A stretch of DNA of 64,000 bases from NCBI GenBank assembly GCA_023664485.1, contig JAMPFK010000001.1, positions 698,753-762,752 of the forward strand, in the 5' to 3' direction. The DNA is from Bacteroides fragilis (GTDB lineage: Bacteria; Bacillota; Clostridia; Lachnospirales; Lachnospiraceae). Both the position numbers and the translations under genes were made by a program. The notes under the pieces were generated by a model that saw nothing but the letters and a program-made list of their open reading frames with translations, was not told where the DNA came from and did no database searches. Of this stretch, positions 22,160-29,969 are shown piece after piece (position 1 is the stretch's first letter; every line of letters starts with the position of its first letter).

Positions 22160-23746
22160 ATGGCAAGGATCAGCGTATCGAATTTAACGTTCTGCTATGA
22201 AGGCAGTTCGGACAATATTTTTGAACAGGTATCTTTCAGCGTCGATACGGACTGGAAGCTGGGATTTATCGGGAGAAATGGCAAAGGAAAGACGACGTTC
22301 CTCAATCTTCTGCTCGGAAAATACGAATATCAGGGAAGCATTCAGACATCTACGGCCTTTGACTATTTTCCCTATCGGATCGGGAAAGAACTTCTTACAG
22401 GGCGCATGGCGGATTTTCTGGAGGAGCTGGCGCCGGACTGCGAAGCGTGGCGGGTCATTATGGAGCTGGAGAAGATGAGGATGAGCGCGGAACTGCTTTA
22501 CCGCCCTTTCGGGACGCTCAGTCATGGAGAGCGTACGAGGGTCATGCTGGCAGTTCTTTTTTCCAGAGATAACTATTTCCTGCTCATCGACGAGCCGACC
22601 AATCATTTAGACCAGGCTTCCCGGGAAATTGTCAAAGAATATCTGCGGCATAAGAAAGGCTTTCTGCTCGTCTCTCATGACAGGGACCTGCTGGACGCCT
22701 GTGTGGATCACATGCTTGTGCTCAACCGCGTTACCATCGAGGTACAGAAGGGCAATTTTTCTTCCTGGTGGGAAAATAAGGAGCGTAAGGACGCTTTTCA
22801 GGCGGCCGAGGATGAAAAGCGCCGGAAAGAAATCGGCAAGTTAAAAAAAGCGGTGGAAAGGACGAAGGACTGGGCGGATAAGAACGAGAGCACTAAAATC
22901 GGCTATGACCCCGTGAAGGAGCATGACAGATCCATCAGCGCCAGAGCCTGCATCGGCGCTAAAACGAAGAAAATGCAGAGCCGGGTAAAGCAGATGGAAG
23001 AGCGGCTCGGAAGAGAAATCGCGGAAAAAGAAGGCCTTCTTCAGGATATCGAGAAGCCGGCGGAATTAAAGATCATGCCCTTGAAGCACCATAAAGAAGT
23101 GCTGGTCAGGGCTGAAAAATACAGCCTGGCTTATGGCGGGCGCGTTCTTTTCCGGGAGCTTGATCTGGAACTGCGTCAGGGCGAGCGGGTGCTTTTGCGG
23201 GGGCCAAACGGCTGTGGAAAGTCAAGCTTGATCAAAGCGGTCCTGCGGGCAAATGGCCTGGCGGACGACGGAAGCGGCGTTGCGGCAGGCCCGGCGGCGG
23301 ACAGAACGAATACCATACAGGAGAAAGCCGCCGCACCGGACATCCGGGAAAGCGGCGCGCTCAGGACGGCCAGCGGCCTGCGCATTTCCTATATCGATCA
23401 GGACACTTCTTTTCTGCAGGGAAATCTGACCGAATACTGCCGGAAGGAAAAGTTGGATGAGAGCCTGTTGAAAGCGATTCTGCGTCAGCTCGATCTGGAA
23501 CGGCGTCAGCTTGGCGGACGGATGGAGGAATTTTCGGAGGGGCAGAAGAAAAAAGTGCTGATTGCCGCGAGTCTGCTCAGACAGGCGCATTTGTATATAT
23601 GGGATGAGCCGCTCAACTATATCGATGTTTTTTCGCGTATCCAGATAGAAAATCTGCTGCTGCGTTACCGGCCGACGATGCTGTTCGTGGAGCATGATAT
23701 CCGTTTTCAGGAGAAAATAGCGGACAGGGTGATTGAATTGGGGTGA
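22160..23746 (+). CDS. ABC-F ribosomal protection protein, Lsa-like
   Basis: 528 aa, two ATPase domains and no membrane helix. NBD1: Walker A GRNGKGKTT (38-46), signature LSHGERTRV, Walker B LLIDEPTNHLD. The interdomain linker (about 200-300) includes KGNFSSWWENK and KIGYDPVKEHDRS as in Lsa/Vga proteins. NBD2: GPNGCGKSS, FSEGQKKKV, WDEPLNYID. An unusual Ala/Gly-rich insertion of about 35 residues follows the second Walker A. These proteins enter the ribosomal E site and dislodge lincosamides, streptogramin A or pleuromutilins; the drug range here is unknown. A regulated leader precedes it. Confidence 0.87.
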   Translation: MARISVSNLTFCYEGSSDNIFEQVSFSVDTDWKLGFIGRNGKGKTTFLNLLLGKYEYQGSIQTSTAFDYFPYRIGKELLTGRMADFLEELAPDCEAWRVIMELEKMRMSAELLYRPFGTLSHGERTRVMLAVLFSRDNYFLLIDEPTNHLDQASREIVKEYLRHKKGFLLVSHDRDLLDACVDHMLVLNRVTIEVQKGNFSSWWENKERKDAFQAAEDEKRRKEIGKLKKAVERTKDWADKNESTKIGYDPVKEHDRSISARACIGAKTKKMQSRVKQMEERLGREIAEKEGLLQDIEKPAELKIMPLKHHKEVLVRAEKYSLAYGGRVLFRELDLELRQGERVLLRGPNGCGKSSLIKAVLRANGLADDGSGVAAGPAADRTNTIQEKAAAPDIRESGALRTASGLRISYIDQDTSFLQGNLTEYCRKEKLDESLLKAILRQLDLERRQLGGRMEEFSEGQKKKVLIAASLLRQAHLYIWDEPLNYIDVFSRIQIENLLLRYRPTMLFVEHDIRFQEKIADRVIELG

Positions 23747-23805
23747 AAAGAGGCCGGTCAAAAAAGGAACGGAAATTGATTTCCGTGCCGAAAAAGTGAT
23801 TATCA

Positions 23806-23834
23806 TAGACTTTGCAGGCGGATTGTGCTATACT
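23806..23834 (+). promoter_or_regulatory. Promoter for the 23931-24933 genes
   Basis: TAGACT (23806-23811), 17 bases, TATACT (23829-23834), about 95 bases upstream of the first start codon. The 184-base gap after the ABC-F gene holds no other recognisable element. Confidence 0.6.
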
Positions 23835-23930
23835 GAATGCAGCCGAATAACTGTTTTCCGAAGCCGGGATAAAGCACAGGAACGGCATGAGCGGTTTATG
23901 CGGCCATGTTATAAAAGGAGGAATTTTGCA

Positions 23931-24059
23931 ATGGAGTCTACACTTTTTTTATTGTTGGCGGGAGGCCTTGTAGTAGTTCTGATTCCTGTCGTCGTTTCCG
24001 TGGTGTCCGCCGTTGTTTCGGGCGTGGCGGCGGCCGTGGACGATGAGGATGAAGATTAA
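23931..24059 (+). CDS. Small hydrophobic membrane protein with acidic tail
   Basis: 42 aa, with AAAAGGAGGAATTTTGCA upstream. Almost all of it is one membrane helix (STLFLLLAGGLVVVLIPVVV, then Val/Ala rich) ending in DDEDED. The strong RBS and own promoter support translation. Function unknown. Confidence 0.6.
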   Translation: MESTLFLLLAGGLVVVLIPVVVSVVSAVVSGVAAAVDDEDED

Positions 24060-24085
24060 ATCTGATGAAAATGGAAGGTTCCTGT

Positions 24086-24271
24086 ATGAATACATTTCAG
24101 TATCGGGTAGTGAGCATTGACGGCGATTATGCGTATTTAAAGAGGACGGATATCGAGAGCGATGAGACGAAACTGGTGGCGAGAGCGCTCCTGCCGCCGG
24201 AAATCGCCGAGGGGACGTTGCTTTTGTATGAATATATGCAGTATCAGATCATAGAAGAGGCTCCGGAATGA
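24086..24271 (+). CDS. DUF3006-like small protein
   Basis: 61 aa from ATG 24086 (in-frame ATGs at 24065 and 24071). YRVVSIDGDYAYLKR ... ARALLPPEIAEGTLLLYEY follows the DUF3006 pattern of a small beta barrel (R-x-E/D-G-D-x-A, LP-x-G-T-L). Family function unknown. Overlaps the next gene by four bases. Confidence 0.6.
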   Translation: MNTFQYRVVSIDGDYAYLKRTDIESDETKLVARALLPPEIAEGTLLLYEYMQYQIIEEAPE

Positions 24272-24933
24272 GCAAAGGGCCGAGGTCATGCCAGATCATC
24301 AGGGGAGCCGACGGCCCCACATCGGTTTTTATCGCGGGCCGGAAAGAGAAGAACCCTTTCCGGCGTCTCGAACGGATGTGGTATGACAGAAAATACCGGC
24401 GGAAAAAAGAAAAGGCAGAGCGTTCTATCGTGCCGGGGAGCCATACGATACAGGAAGTCCTTCAATATGCCGGAGAGAAATACGGCATGATCGAAGCGGA
24501 CGTTTCCTGCCGGGGCTATGAAAGGCGGAAACGAGACCGAAGGCGTAGTCTTATTTACCGCAAAAGGCCGGATCTTTTGACGGAAGAGAAAATTTCCCCG
24601 CCGGAAGATTTTCGGGATGAAAAGGCCGTGAGAGCATGGGAAAAACAGGTTCAGGAGCAGATGGCCCTGCGTGAAAAGGAAGCGGATGCGATTCCGCATG
24701 AGGTTTTTCCGACGGATTATCATCTGTTCATCGCGGACAGGGGAAAACAGGGCACACTGGAAATGGAAGTCGATATGCTGTATGGGGATATCGCTGTTTC
24801 CTGTTTTAATGGCAGCCGGGATATCATGAAGCCGATCGTGAAGGATATCTATCGGTATTACGGCGTGTCGCGGGAAGATATCGCCAATCAGACCGAACGG
24901 TACCGGGAACTTCTGGCGGTGCTCAGTATGTGA
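24268..24933 (+). CDS. Hypothetical protein with N-terminal GADGPTSVF motif
   Basis: 221 aa. The N-terminus IIRGADGPTSVFIAGR resembles a short motif that recurs at the start or end of many otherwise unrelated clostridial proteins and in decarboxylase beta subunits; here it precedes a basic stretch (about 25-52) and an acidic, soluble C-terminal region (about 145-221). No known domain otherwise. ATGA overlap with the previous gene indicates an operon. Confidence 0.6.
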   Translation: MSKGPRSCQIIRGADGPTSVFIAGRKEKNPFRRLERMWYDRKYRRKKEKAERSIVPGSHTIQEVLQYAGEKYGMIEADVSCRGYERRKRDRRRSLIYRKRPDLLTEEKISPPEDFRDEKAVRAWEKQVQEQMALREKEADAIPHEVFPTDYHLFIADRGKQGTLEMEVDMLYGDIAVSCFNGSRDIMKPIVKDIYRYYGVSREDIANQTERYRELLAVLSM

Positions 24934-24947
24934 AATCTGGTGAAAAG

Positions 24948-24972
24948 AACCGCCGGCTTCCGGCGGTTTTTT
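24948..24972 (+). terminator. Intrinsic terminator
   Basis: AACCGCCGG (24948-24956) pairs perfectly with CCGGCGGTT (24960-24968) over a 3-base loop, followed by a run of six T (24967-24972). It ends the 23931-24933 operon and forms the left border of the AT-rich cassette. Confidence 0.92.
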
Positions 24973-25139
24973 GGCTGGGCGGGAAGCTGCCTGCTTTTGA
25001 TGACCCATGCTTTTTTCCGGCAGTAAGAGTCTGATTTATTCTGGTAAGTTCTTCATTTTTGAATCCCATTTATAAAAATGAGTTATTGAGGATAGAAAGA
25101 TAACATAATATCGTTCTTTGTGGAAAGGCGGGTGTGAAA

Positions 25140-26900
25140 ATGGAAGGCAATATATCTGTTGAAGAAAGGGAATATGCCTCAAAAATATGGGAGATGCGTT
25201 ATGCAGGTGAATTAAAGAAAGCGGTTAAAGCATGTGACGAAGCAATTGCGGCTTATGGAGATAATAATTTTTTTTACAAAATCAAGGGCGATATTTTATA
25301 TACAATGAAAAAATATAGTCAATCAATGGATGTTTATATGGATTATCTGGGAAAAATTAAGAGGAGCCCGGAACTTTTTACAAATTTTTCACGTTTTATT
25401 GAAAAAATCTGCCTGGTGTACGAATTGGACAAACAGGTTTTTAGAAAACTATTACGAATAAGCAATAATATCGAATATGCAAGTGTGATTAGAAAAGGGA
25501 CATTAAGGATAATTTATGATTATTGGAAACCATCGGGAAAAGCTCTTGAACTGATAGAAAAAGTGAACAGGGATTTTTCTGTCGGCGTAATAGATACAGC
25601 ATTGAATGATTTGAATACAGAAGAAAAGTGTGATAAAATTTATTTCCTTTATAAAATTAATATAAATAATTGTATCAAAGAGAATAATTCTGCCAACAGG
25701 CATGTTTTAAAATTATTAGAAGAATTTCAACTGTATGATTGCGCGCTGATATGGGTAAATGAAATACTTGGATATTGCGAGGATGGAGTAATAGTTCGAA
25801 GTTTATTTAGAATTTGCAGATTGAGAAATGATTATTCAGATGCAAAGAAATATATGGATACACATGATATTGCTGTAAATTCAGATTTTAATATAAAATA
25901 TGAACTGGTTTTATACTATGAAGCGCAAGGTGATATAATTGAGCGCAATGAGGTTCTTAATGATATAAACGTGAAATACAATAACAGTATTCCGATTTCA
26001 CAGACATTATTTAAATTTTATATTAAATATGATATGTTGACTGAAGCAAAGGAAACGGAGAAACGCATTAATCATTTAAGAGAAACAATAAAGCTTAACG
26101 AAAAGAAACAAAAAATTTTTGAAAAACAAAACAGAGAAAACCAGGAGATTTTATTAGAACGATTAACAGATTTACTAGAGGAACAGGAACATAATAGAAG
26201 ATTGCTGGCAGTTACAGATTTGATAAAAGGGTTTTCTCACGAATTAGGACAGCCAATCACAAATATAAGATATGCGATACAACTGTTTTATATGAAGCAG
26301 GAAAAGAAACAAACGGCGGTAAATTCTGAAGAAAAAGAACTTTTAGATGGAATAATTATTCAGACAGGCAGGGTGGGAAAACTGTTAAATAGATTTGCCC
26401 CAATCGTGTCAAGTAAAAATCAAAAGGAATATTTCAAGGTATATGATGAGATTATAACTATATTTGAGGAATTAAGTATACGATTAAATAATGAGAATAT
26501 AAAATATTCCGTTGCAGGGAACAGAGATGTTTCTTTATACGGAGAAGCGATACAGTTTTCACAGGTATTTTATAATTTGATTATTAATGCGATTTATGCA
26601 ATTAATAAAAAAGGAATCAGAGGGGAAATTAATGTTGTAATACAGCTTGAGGGAGAAGACCTGGTCATATATTTCAGTGATAATGGTATTGGAATACCAA
26701 ATGAAATTCAGAGAAAAATTTTTGATCCGTTTTATTCAACTAAGAGAAAAGAAAGCGAGGAAGGGGGAGAAGGATTAGGACTTTACATAGTATGGAATAT
26801 ATTAAAGACGTTTAACGGAAAAATAAGCGTGGATCCTTATTATGCAGATGGTGCAAGATTTGTCATTAAAATAAGAATGGAGGAAAAAAGAAATGTATAA
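25140..26900 (+). CDS. Soluble histidine kinase with TPR-like sensor region
   Basis: 586 aa from ATG 25140 (GTG 25134 is in frame). No membrane helix or signal. Residues about 1-300 are an alpha-solenoid resembling degenerate TPRs (MRYAGELKKAVKACDEAI, YTMKKYSQSMDVYMDYL); about 300-360 is a coiled coil; then H-box GFSHELGQP with His367, N-box NLIINAIYAI, G1 DNGIGIP and G2 GGEGLGLYI. All catalytic elements are intact, so it should autophosphorylate and pass phosphate to the receiver encoded next (overlap of 8 bases). The signal is cytoplasmic, perhaps a bound protein. Strongly AT-rich unlike its neighbours, indicating transfer. Confidence 0.88.
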   Translation: MEGNISVEEREYASKIWEMRYAGELKKAVKACDEAIAAYGDNNFFYKIKGDILYTMKKYSQSMDVYMDYLGKIKRSPELFTNFSRFIEKICLVYELDKQVFRKLLRISNNIEYASVIRKGTLRIIYDYWKPSGKALELIEKVNRDFSVGVIDTALNDLNTEEKCDKIYFLYKININNCIKENNSANRHVLKLLEEFQLYDCALIWVNEILGYCEDGVIVRSLFRICRLRNDYSDAKKYMDTHDIAVNSDFNIKYELVLYYEAQGDIIERNEVLNDINVKYNNSIPISQTLFKFYIKYDMLTEAKETEKRINHLRETIKLNEKKQKIFEKQNRENQEILLERLTDLLEEQEHNRRLLAVTDLIKGFSHELGQPITNIRYAIQLFYMKQEKKQTAVNSEEKELLDGIIIQTGRVGKLLNRFAPIVSSKNQKEYFKVYDEIITIFEELSIRLNNENIKYSVAGNRDVSLYGEAIQFSQVFYNLIINAIYAINKKGIRGEINVVIQLEGEDLVIYFSDNGIGIPNEIQRKIFDPFYSTKRKESEEGGEGLGLYIVWNILKTFNGKISVDPYYADGARFVIKIRMEEKRNV

Positions 26901-27315
26901 AATATTATTGGTTGAAGATAATAGGGAAACTGCCAGCTTTGTGAAAAGCGGTTTAGAACTGGAAGGAATGACGGTTGACGTAGCGGTGGATGGACAAGAT
27001 GGTTTTGAACATTTTCAGAAAAATGAGTATGATCTTGTCCTGTTGGATTTGGAGATGCCGCGAATGAATGGCGAAGAGGTAGTAATAAAGATAAGAAATA
27101 TAAATCCGTACATTGATATTATTGTTTATACAAACTATTCCCAATTTGCAGATATTAAAAAGTTAGTTAATTTAGGGATTAATGGATATATCAATAAGGG
27201 ACCGGAAGCAGATTTGAGAGAATTAATCAGTATTGTCAAAAGTAAGTTAGAGCCTATAAATGAAGAAGCAATGAAGACGCTTATAAACGGAACAGACGTT
27301 ATGAAAGTGGATTAG
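26893..27315 (+). CDS. Receiver-only response regulator
   Basis: 140 aa. A canonical receiver: acidic pair in LVEDN (Glu8/Asp9), phosphorylated Asp52 in LLDLEMP, Thr in IIVYTNYS, and Lys in GYINKGPE. About 20 residues follow the fold but there is no DNA-binding or enzymatic output domain. It overlaps the kinase gene and ends 14 bases before the PIN gene, so the obvious inference is that it passes its signal by protein contact, possibly to the PIN protein. Confidence 0.92.
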   Translation: MYKILLVEDNRETASFVKSGLELEGMTVDVAVDGQDGFEHFQKNEYDLVLLDLEMPRMNGEEVVIKIRNINPYIDIIVYTNYSQFADIKKLVNLGINGYINKGPEADLRELISIVKSKLEPINEEAMKTLINGTDVMKVD

Positions 27316-27329
27316 GCGGTAAATGACAT

Positions 27330-27875
27330 ATGAAAAAATATTTATTAGATACAAATGCTTATTTTGCCTTGTTAAAATATATAGGTAAGGACGAAAAAAA
27401 CGAATTTATTACCAACATACTGGCAGGAGAGTGCTATATTTCTAAGGTTACACAAATAGAAATTATTTCTGTAATCGGTAAGTATGCACGGGGGGTTAGC
27501 CGCGGATCGCAAATGTGCAATCGGATTTGTAAAGATACGGGTATGATGTGTGGAAAACAATTTATGATACCTGAACAGAAAAAGTGGAGTCAGGCAAAGC
27601 TGAAAGGATGGCTGAAACTTGAAAAAGAAGTATCAAGTGGAAGTAATTGTTTATTTAATGTTAAAGTATTAGAGCTTAATTCTGACGTTATAGCAGAAGC
27701 AGAGAATTTTATTCAAAATGCATTGCTATACAATTTCAAATCCATGGATGCAGTAATATTAGGAACTGCAAAAGCGAATTCCTCAGACACTGAGACCATG
27801 ATAGTGGTAACGGCAGATAAGGCTTTGAAAGCTGGTATGGATAAAATAAAATATCCGTATATGTCTATTGCATAG
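27330..27875 (+). CDS. PIN-domain ribonuclease-like protein
   Basis: 181 aa. PIN/VapC layout with the acidic active-site set: LLDTNAYFALL (Asp7), TQIEIIS (Glu44), SMDAVILGTA (Asp140), VVTADKAL (Asp163). A cysteine-bearing insertion (MCNRICKDTGMMC, about 62-74) is unusual for VapC toxins and may bind metal. No antitoxin gene is adjacent; instead it is the third gene of the kinase-receiver operon. Metal-dependent RNA cleavage is expected from the family. As AT-rich as the two genes before it. Confidence 0.85.
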   Translation: MKKYLLDTNAYFALLKYIGKDEKNEFITNILAGECYISKVTQIEIISVIGKYARGVSRGSQMCNRICKDTGMMCGKQFMIPEQKKWSQAKLKGWLKLEKEVSSGSNCLFNVKVLELNSDVIAEAENFIQNALLYNFKSMDAVILGTAKANSSDTETMIVVTADKALKAGMDKIKYPYMSIA

Positions 27876-27943
27876 AAAATGGTGATGTATGGAGTAAAGT
27901 TTACATAATATTTCTGTTTACGCAGATATCCGGATGAAGAAGG

Positions 27944-28008
27944 TCTGTAAATCATATCGGATGCATGGCATGCTGTTTTGGCTTTTGCATTTACAGATCT
28001 TTTTTTTG
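27944..28008 (+). terminator. Terminator-like hairpin after the PIN gene
   Basis: TCTGTAAAT (27944-27952) pairs with ATTTACAGA (27989-27997), followed by a run of T (28000-28007). The loop is long (36 bases) but contains a GCATG..CATGC repeat that can fold. The 306-base gap between 27875 and spoVAA holds nothing else I recognise; I could not pick out a convincing SigF/SigG promoter in it. Confidence 0.6.
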
Positions 28009-28181
28009 TGCATAAAATCATATTATGCGATAGATAATATAGTCAATTATAGTAAACGACATAACAAATTGCTCTTTCCGGCTCTTGCAAAAGCCATATA
28101 GGTAAGCTTTTACAGGTTTGAAAAGGCAATCTCTAATGTCATTAACGATAGCAGGATAAAAAAAGGAAAAGAGAAAATATT

Positions 28182-28817
28182 ATGTCAACTAATAACGTGA
28201 CGTTATATCTGAAAGCCGAGCAGAATGTGGAACTGCAGTCAGAGGATGTCTATATAAAGGATATTGGGAAAATGACTTGCAGCGACAAGCATATTCTGGC
28301 GAAGATCAAGACCATTAAGCTTCATCATTTTAAGGCGGGGGAGAGCAAAAGGCAGGTCATCAGCATTTTGAAGGTGATCGAAGAGATTGAAAGGAATTTT
28401 CCGAATGTGACGGTGGAAAATCTGGGCGAGATCGATGTATTGGTGGAACAGATCGATGTGGACAGACATAAAGGCCCTGTGCAGACGGTAAAAATCGTTT
28501 TTGTGTCGCTCATCGCTTTTTTCGGAACCGCTTTTACAATTATGGCCTTTCATAACGATATCGGCATCAATGAGGTATTTCAGAAAGTTTACGAGATGGT
28601 AACGGGGCAGGCGGGCGACGGATACGGCATTTTAGAGCTCAGCTATTCGGTCGGGCTGGCTGTCGGCATCACCACCTTTTTTAACCACATCGGCGGAAGA
28701 CGTATTACCAGGGATCCGACGCCGATCGAGGTGGAAATGCGCGTGTATGAAACGGACGTCAATAAGGCGCTTATCGAAACTGCGGACAGGGAAGGGAAAA
28801 TGTCAGATGTTCATTAG
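28182..28817 (+). CDS. spoVAA: Stage V sporulation protein AA
   Basis: 211 aa. An N-terminal soluble part (about 1-95), two membrane helices (about 102-122 and 150-168) and a conserved end: FHNDIGINEVFQKVYEMVTG, LSYSVGLAVGITTFFNHIGG, PTPIEVEMRVYE, closely paralleling B. subtilis SpoVAA. It belongs to the forespore inner-membrane SpoVA complex that moves calcium-dipicolinate. First gene of spoVAA-AB-AC; overlaps spoVAB by 11 bases. Confidence 0.92.
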   Translation: MSTNNVTLYLKAEQNVELQSEDVYIKDIGKMTCSDKHILAKIKTIKLHHFKAGESKRQVISILKVIEEIERNFPNVTVENLGEIDVLVEQIDVDRHKGPVQTVKIVFVSLIAFFGTAFTIMAFHNDIGINEVFQKVYEMVTGQAGDGYGILELSYSVGLAVGITTFFNHIGGRRITRDPTPIEVEMRVYETDVNKALIETADREGKMSDVH

Positions 28818-29304
28818 ACAGGTTTTTTTGGCAGTGCTCGGCGTAAGCTTTGGCTTTATCGTGTCGGGCGGCGTATTTACGGTGCTGATTTCCGTCGGGC
28901 TGATACCGCGGTTCGCGGGCAAGATGCACATTGCGAAGCATATATTTCTTTTGGAAGAAATGGTTGTTCTGGGAACGCTGGCCGGGGACTTTCTCAGCGT
29001 TTTCAGCGATTATGGAAAGCTGGGCGAATGGGTGCTTTCCCGGCAGTTATTCGGGGCGGGAAGAACGGAAGCAGTCTGGCGGATGGCCGGAAGCTTTCTG
29101 TTGATTTTGTTCGGCATTTTTTCCGGCCTCTTCGTTGGATGTCTGGCGCTGGCGATTGCGGAAATGTTGAATACGATTCCGATTTTTGCGAGGAGGATCG
29201 GTTTCCGGCATGGGCTCGGCATAGCGGTTCTCGCCGTTGCGCTTGGAAAACTGGCGGGAAGCCTGATTTATTTTACGCAGGCGGTTTATCTATATGGCGG
29301 TTAG
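28807..29304 (+). CDS. spoVAB: Stage V sporulation protein AB
   Basis: 165 aa from ATG 28807. Four predicted membrane helices, beginning FIRQVFLAVLGVSFGFIVSGGVF and including the conserved GLIPRFAG and AEMLNTIPIFARR segments. It is a polytopic SpoVA channel component. Translationally coupled to spoVAA. Confidence 0.9.
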   Translation: MFIRQVFLAVLGVSFGFIVSGGVFTVLISVGLIPRFAGKMHIAKHIFLLEEMVVLGTLAGDFLSVFSDYGKLGEWVLSRQLFGAGRTEAVWRMAGSFLLILFGIFSGLFVGCLALAIAEMLNTIPIFARRIGFRHGLGIAVLAVALGKLAGSLIYFTQAVYLYGG

Positions 29305-29325
29305 AGACGCAGAAAGGAGAAAAAA

Positions 29326-29832
29326 ATGGAACAGGAAAATAAGAGTATGGAGCGGGAGAACAGGAGTACGGAACAGGAAACGAAGGCGGAGAAGGAGCGG
29401 CAGTATCAGGAGCAGGTAAAGAGCGCGACGCCTGCGCACAATCTTTCTATGCAGATGGCGAAAGCGTTCCTCGTGGGGGGCGTTATCTGCTGTATCGGAC
29501 AGGTCATCCTGAATTATGCGGCGGATGGCGCCGGATTGGATAAAGAGACGGCGGGCGCGTGGTGTTCTATGCTGCTGGTGCTGCTCAGCGTACTGCTGAC
29601 AGGTTTTAATATTTATCCTAAGCTGGTGGAATGGGGCGGCGCCGGCGCGCTCGTGCCGATTACCGGGTTTGCCAATTCCGTATCCGCTCCGGCGATAGAA
29701 TATCAGAAGGAAGGACAGGTATTCGGTATCGGCTGTAAGATCTTCACAATTGCCGGGCCGGTGATTTTATACGGAATCTTTACGAGCTGGGTGCTCGGCG
29801 TGATTTACTGGGCCGTAAAGCTGATTGTGTGA
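29326..29832 (+). CDS. spoVAC: Stage V sporulation protein AC
   Basis: 168 aa. A Glu/Lys-rich N-terminal extension with near-repeats (EQENKSMERENRSTEQET) precedes the SpoVAC core: MAKAFLVGGVICCIGQ, LLSVLLTGFNIYPKL, GALVPITGFANSVSAPAIEY, GQVFGIGCKIFTIAGPVILYG. SpoVAC can act as a mechanosensitive channel for dipicolinate release. spoVAD and spoVAE, its usual partners, do not follow here. Confidence 0.94.
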   Translation: MEQENKSMERENRSTEQETKAEKERQYQEQVKSATPAHNLSMQMAKAFLVGGVICCIGQVILNYAADGAGLDKETAGAWCSMLLVLLSVLLTGFNIYPKLVEWGGAGALVPITGFANSVSAPAIEYQKEGQVFGIGCKIFTIAGPVILYGIFTSWVLGVIYWAVKLIV

Positions 29833-29910
29833 AAAGAATAATTGCTTATCTGCCGCCATTCGTATATAATGAAAAAGTCGTTATCCGACAAATGCGGTCT
29901 GTATTTTCTA

Positions 29911-29939
29911 TTGATTTTCCGCCTCGTTTTTCCTATAAA
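29911..29939 (+). promoter_or_regulatory. Promoter for the MATE exporter gene
   Basis: TTGATT (29911-29916), 17 bases, TATAAA (29934-29939), 30 bases upstream of ATG 29970. Confidence 0.6.
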
Positions 29940-29969
29940 TAAAGGTAGGAACCAGGCAGGAGGCGGCGT

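Noticed and set aside
27330..27875. PIN gene as an ordinary VapBC toxin
   Set aside because: No small antitoxin gene lies upstream; the preceding gene is an intact receiver domain, and the PIN protein is longer than VapC.
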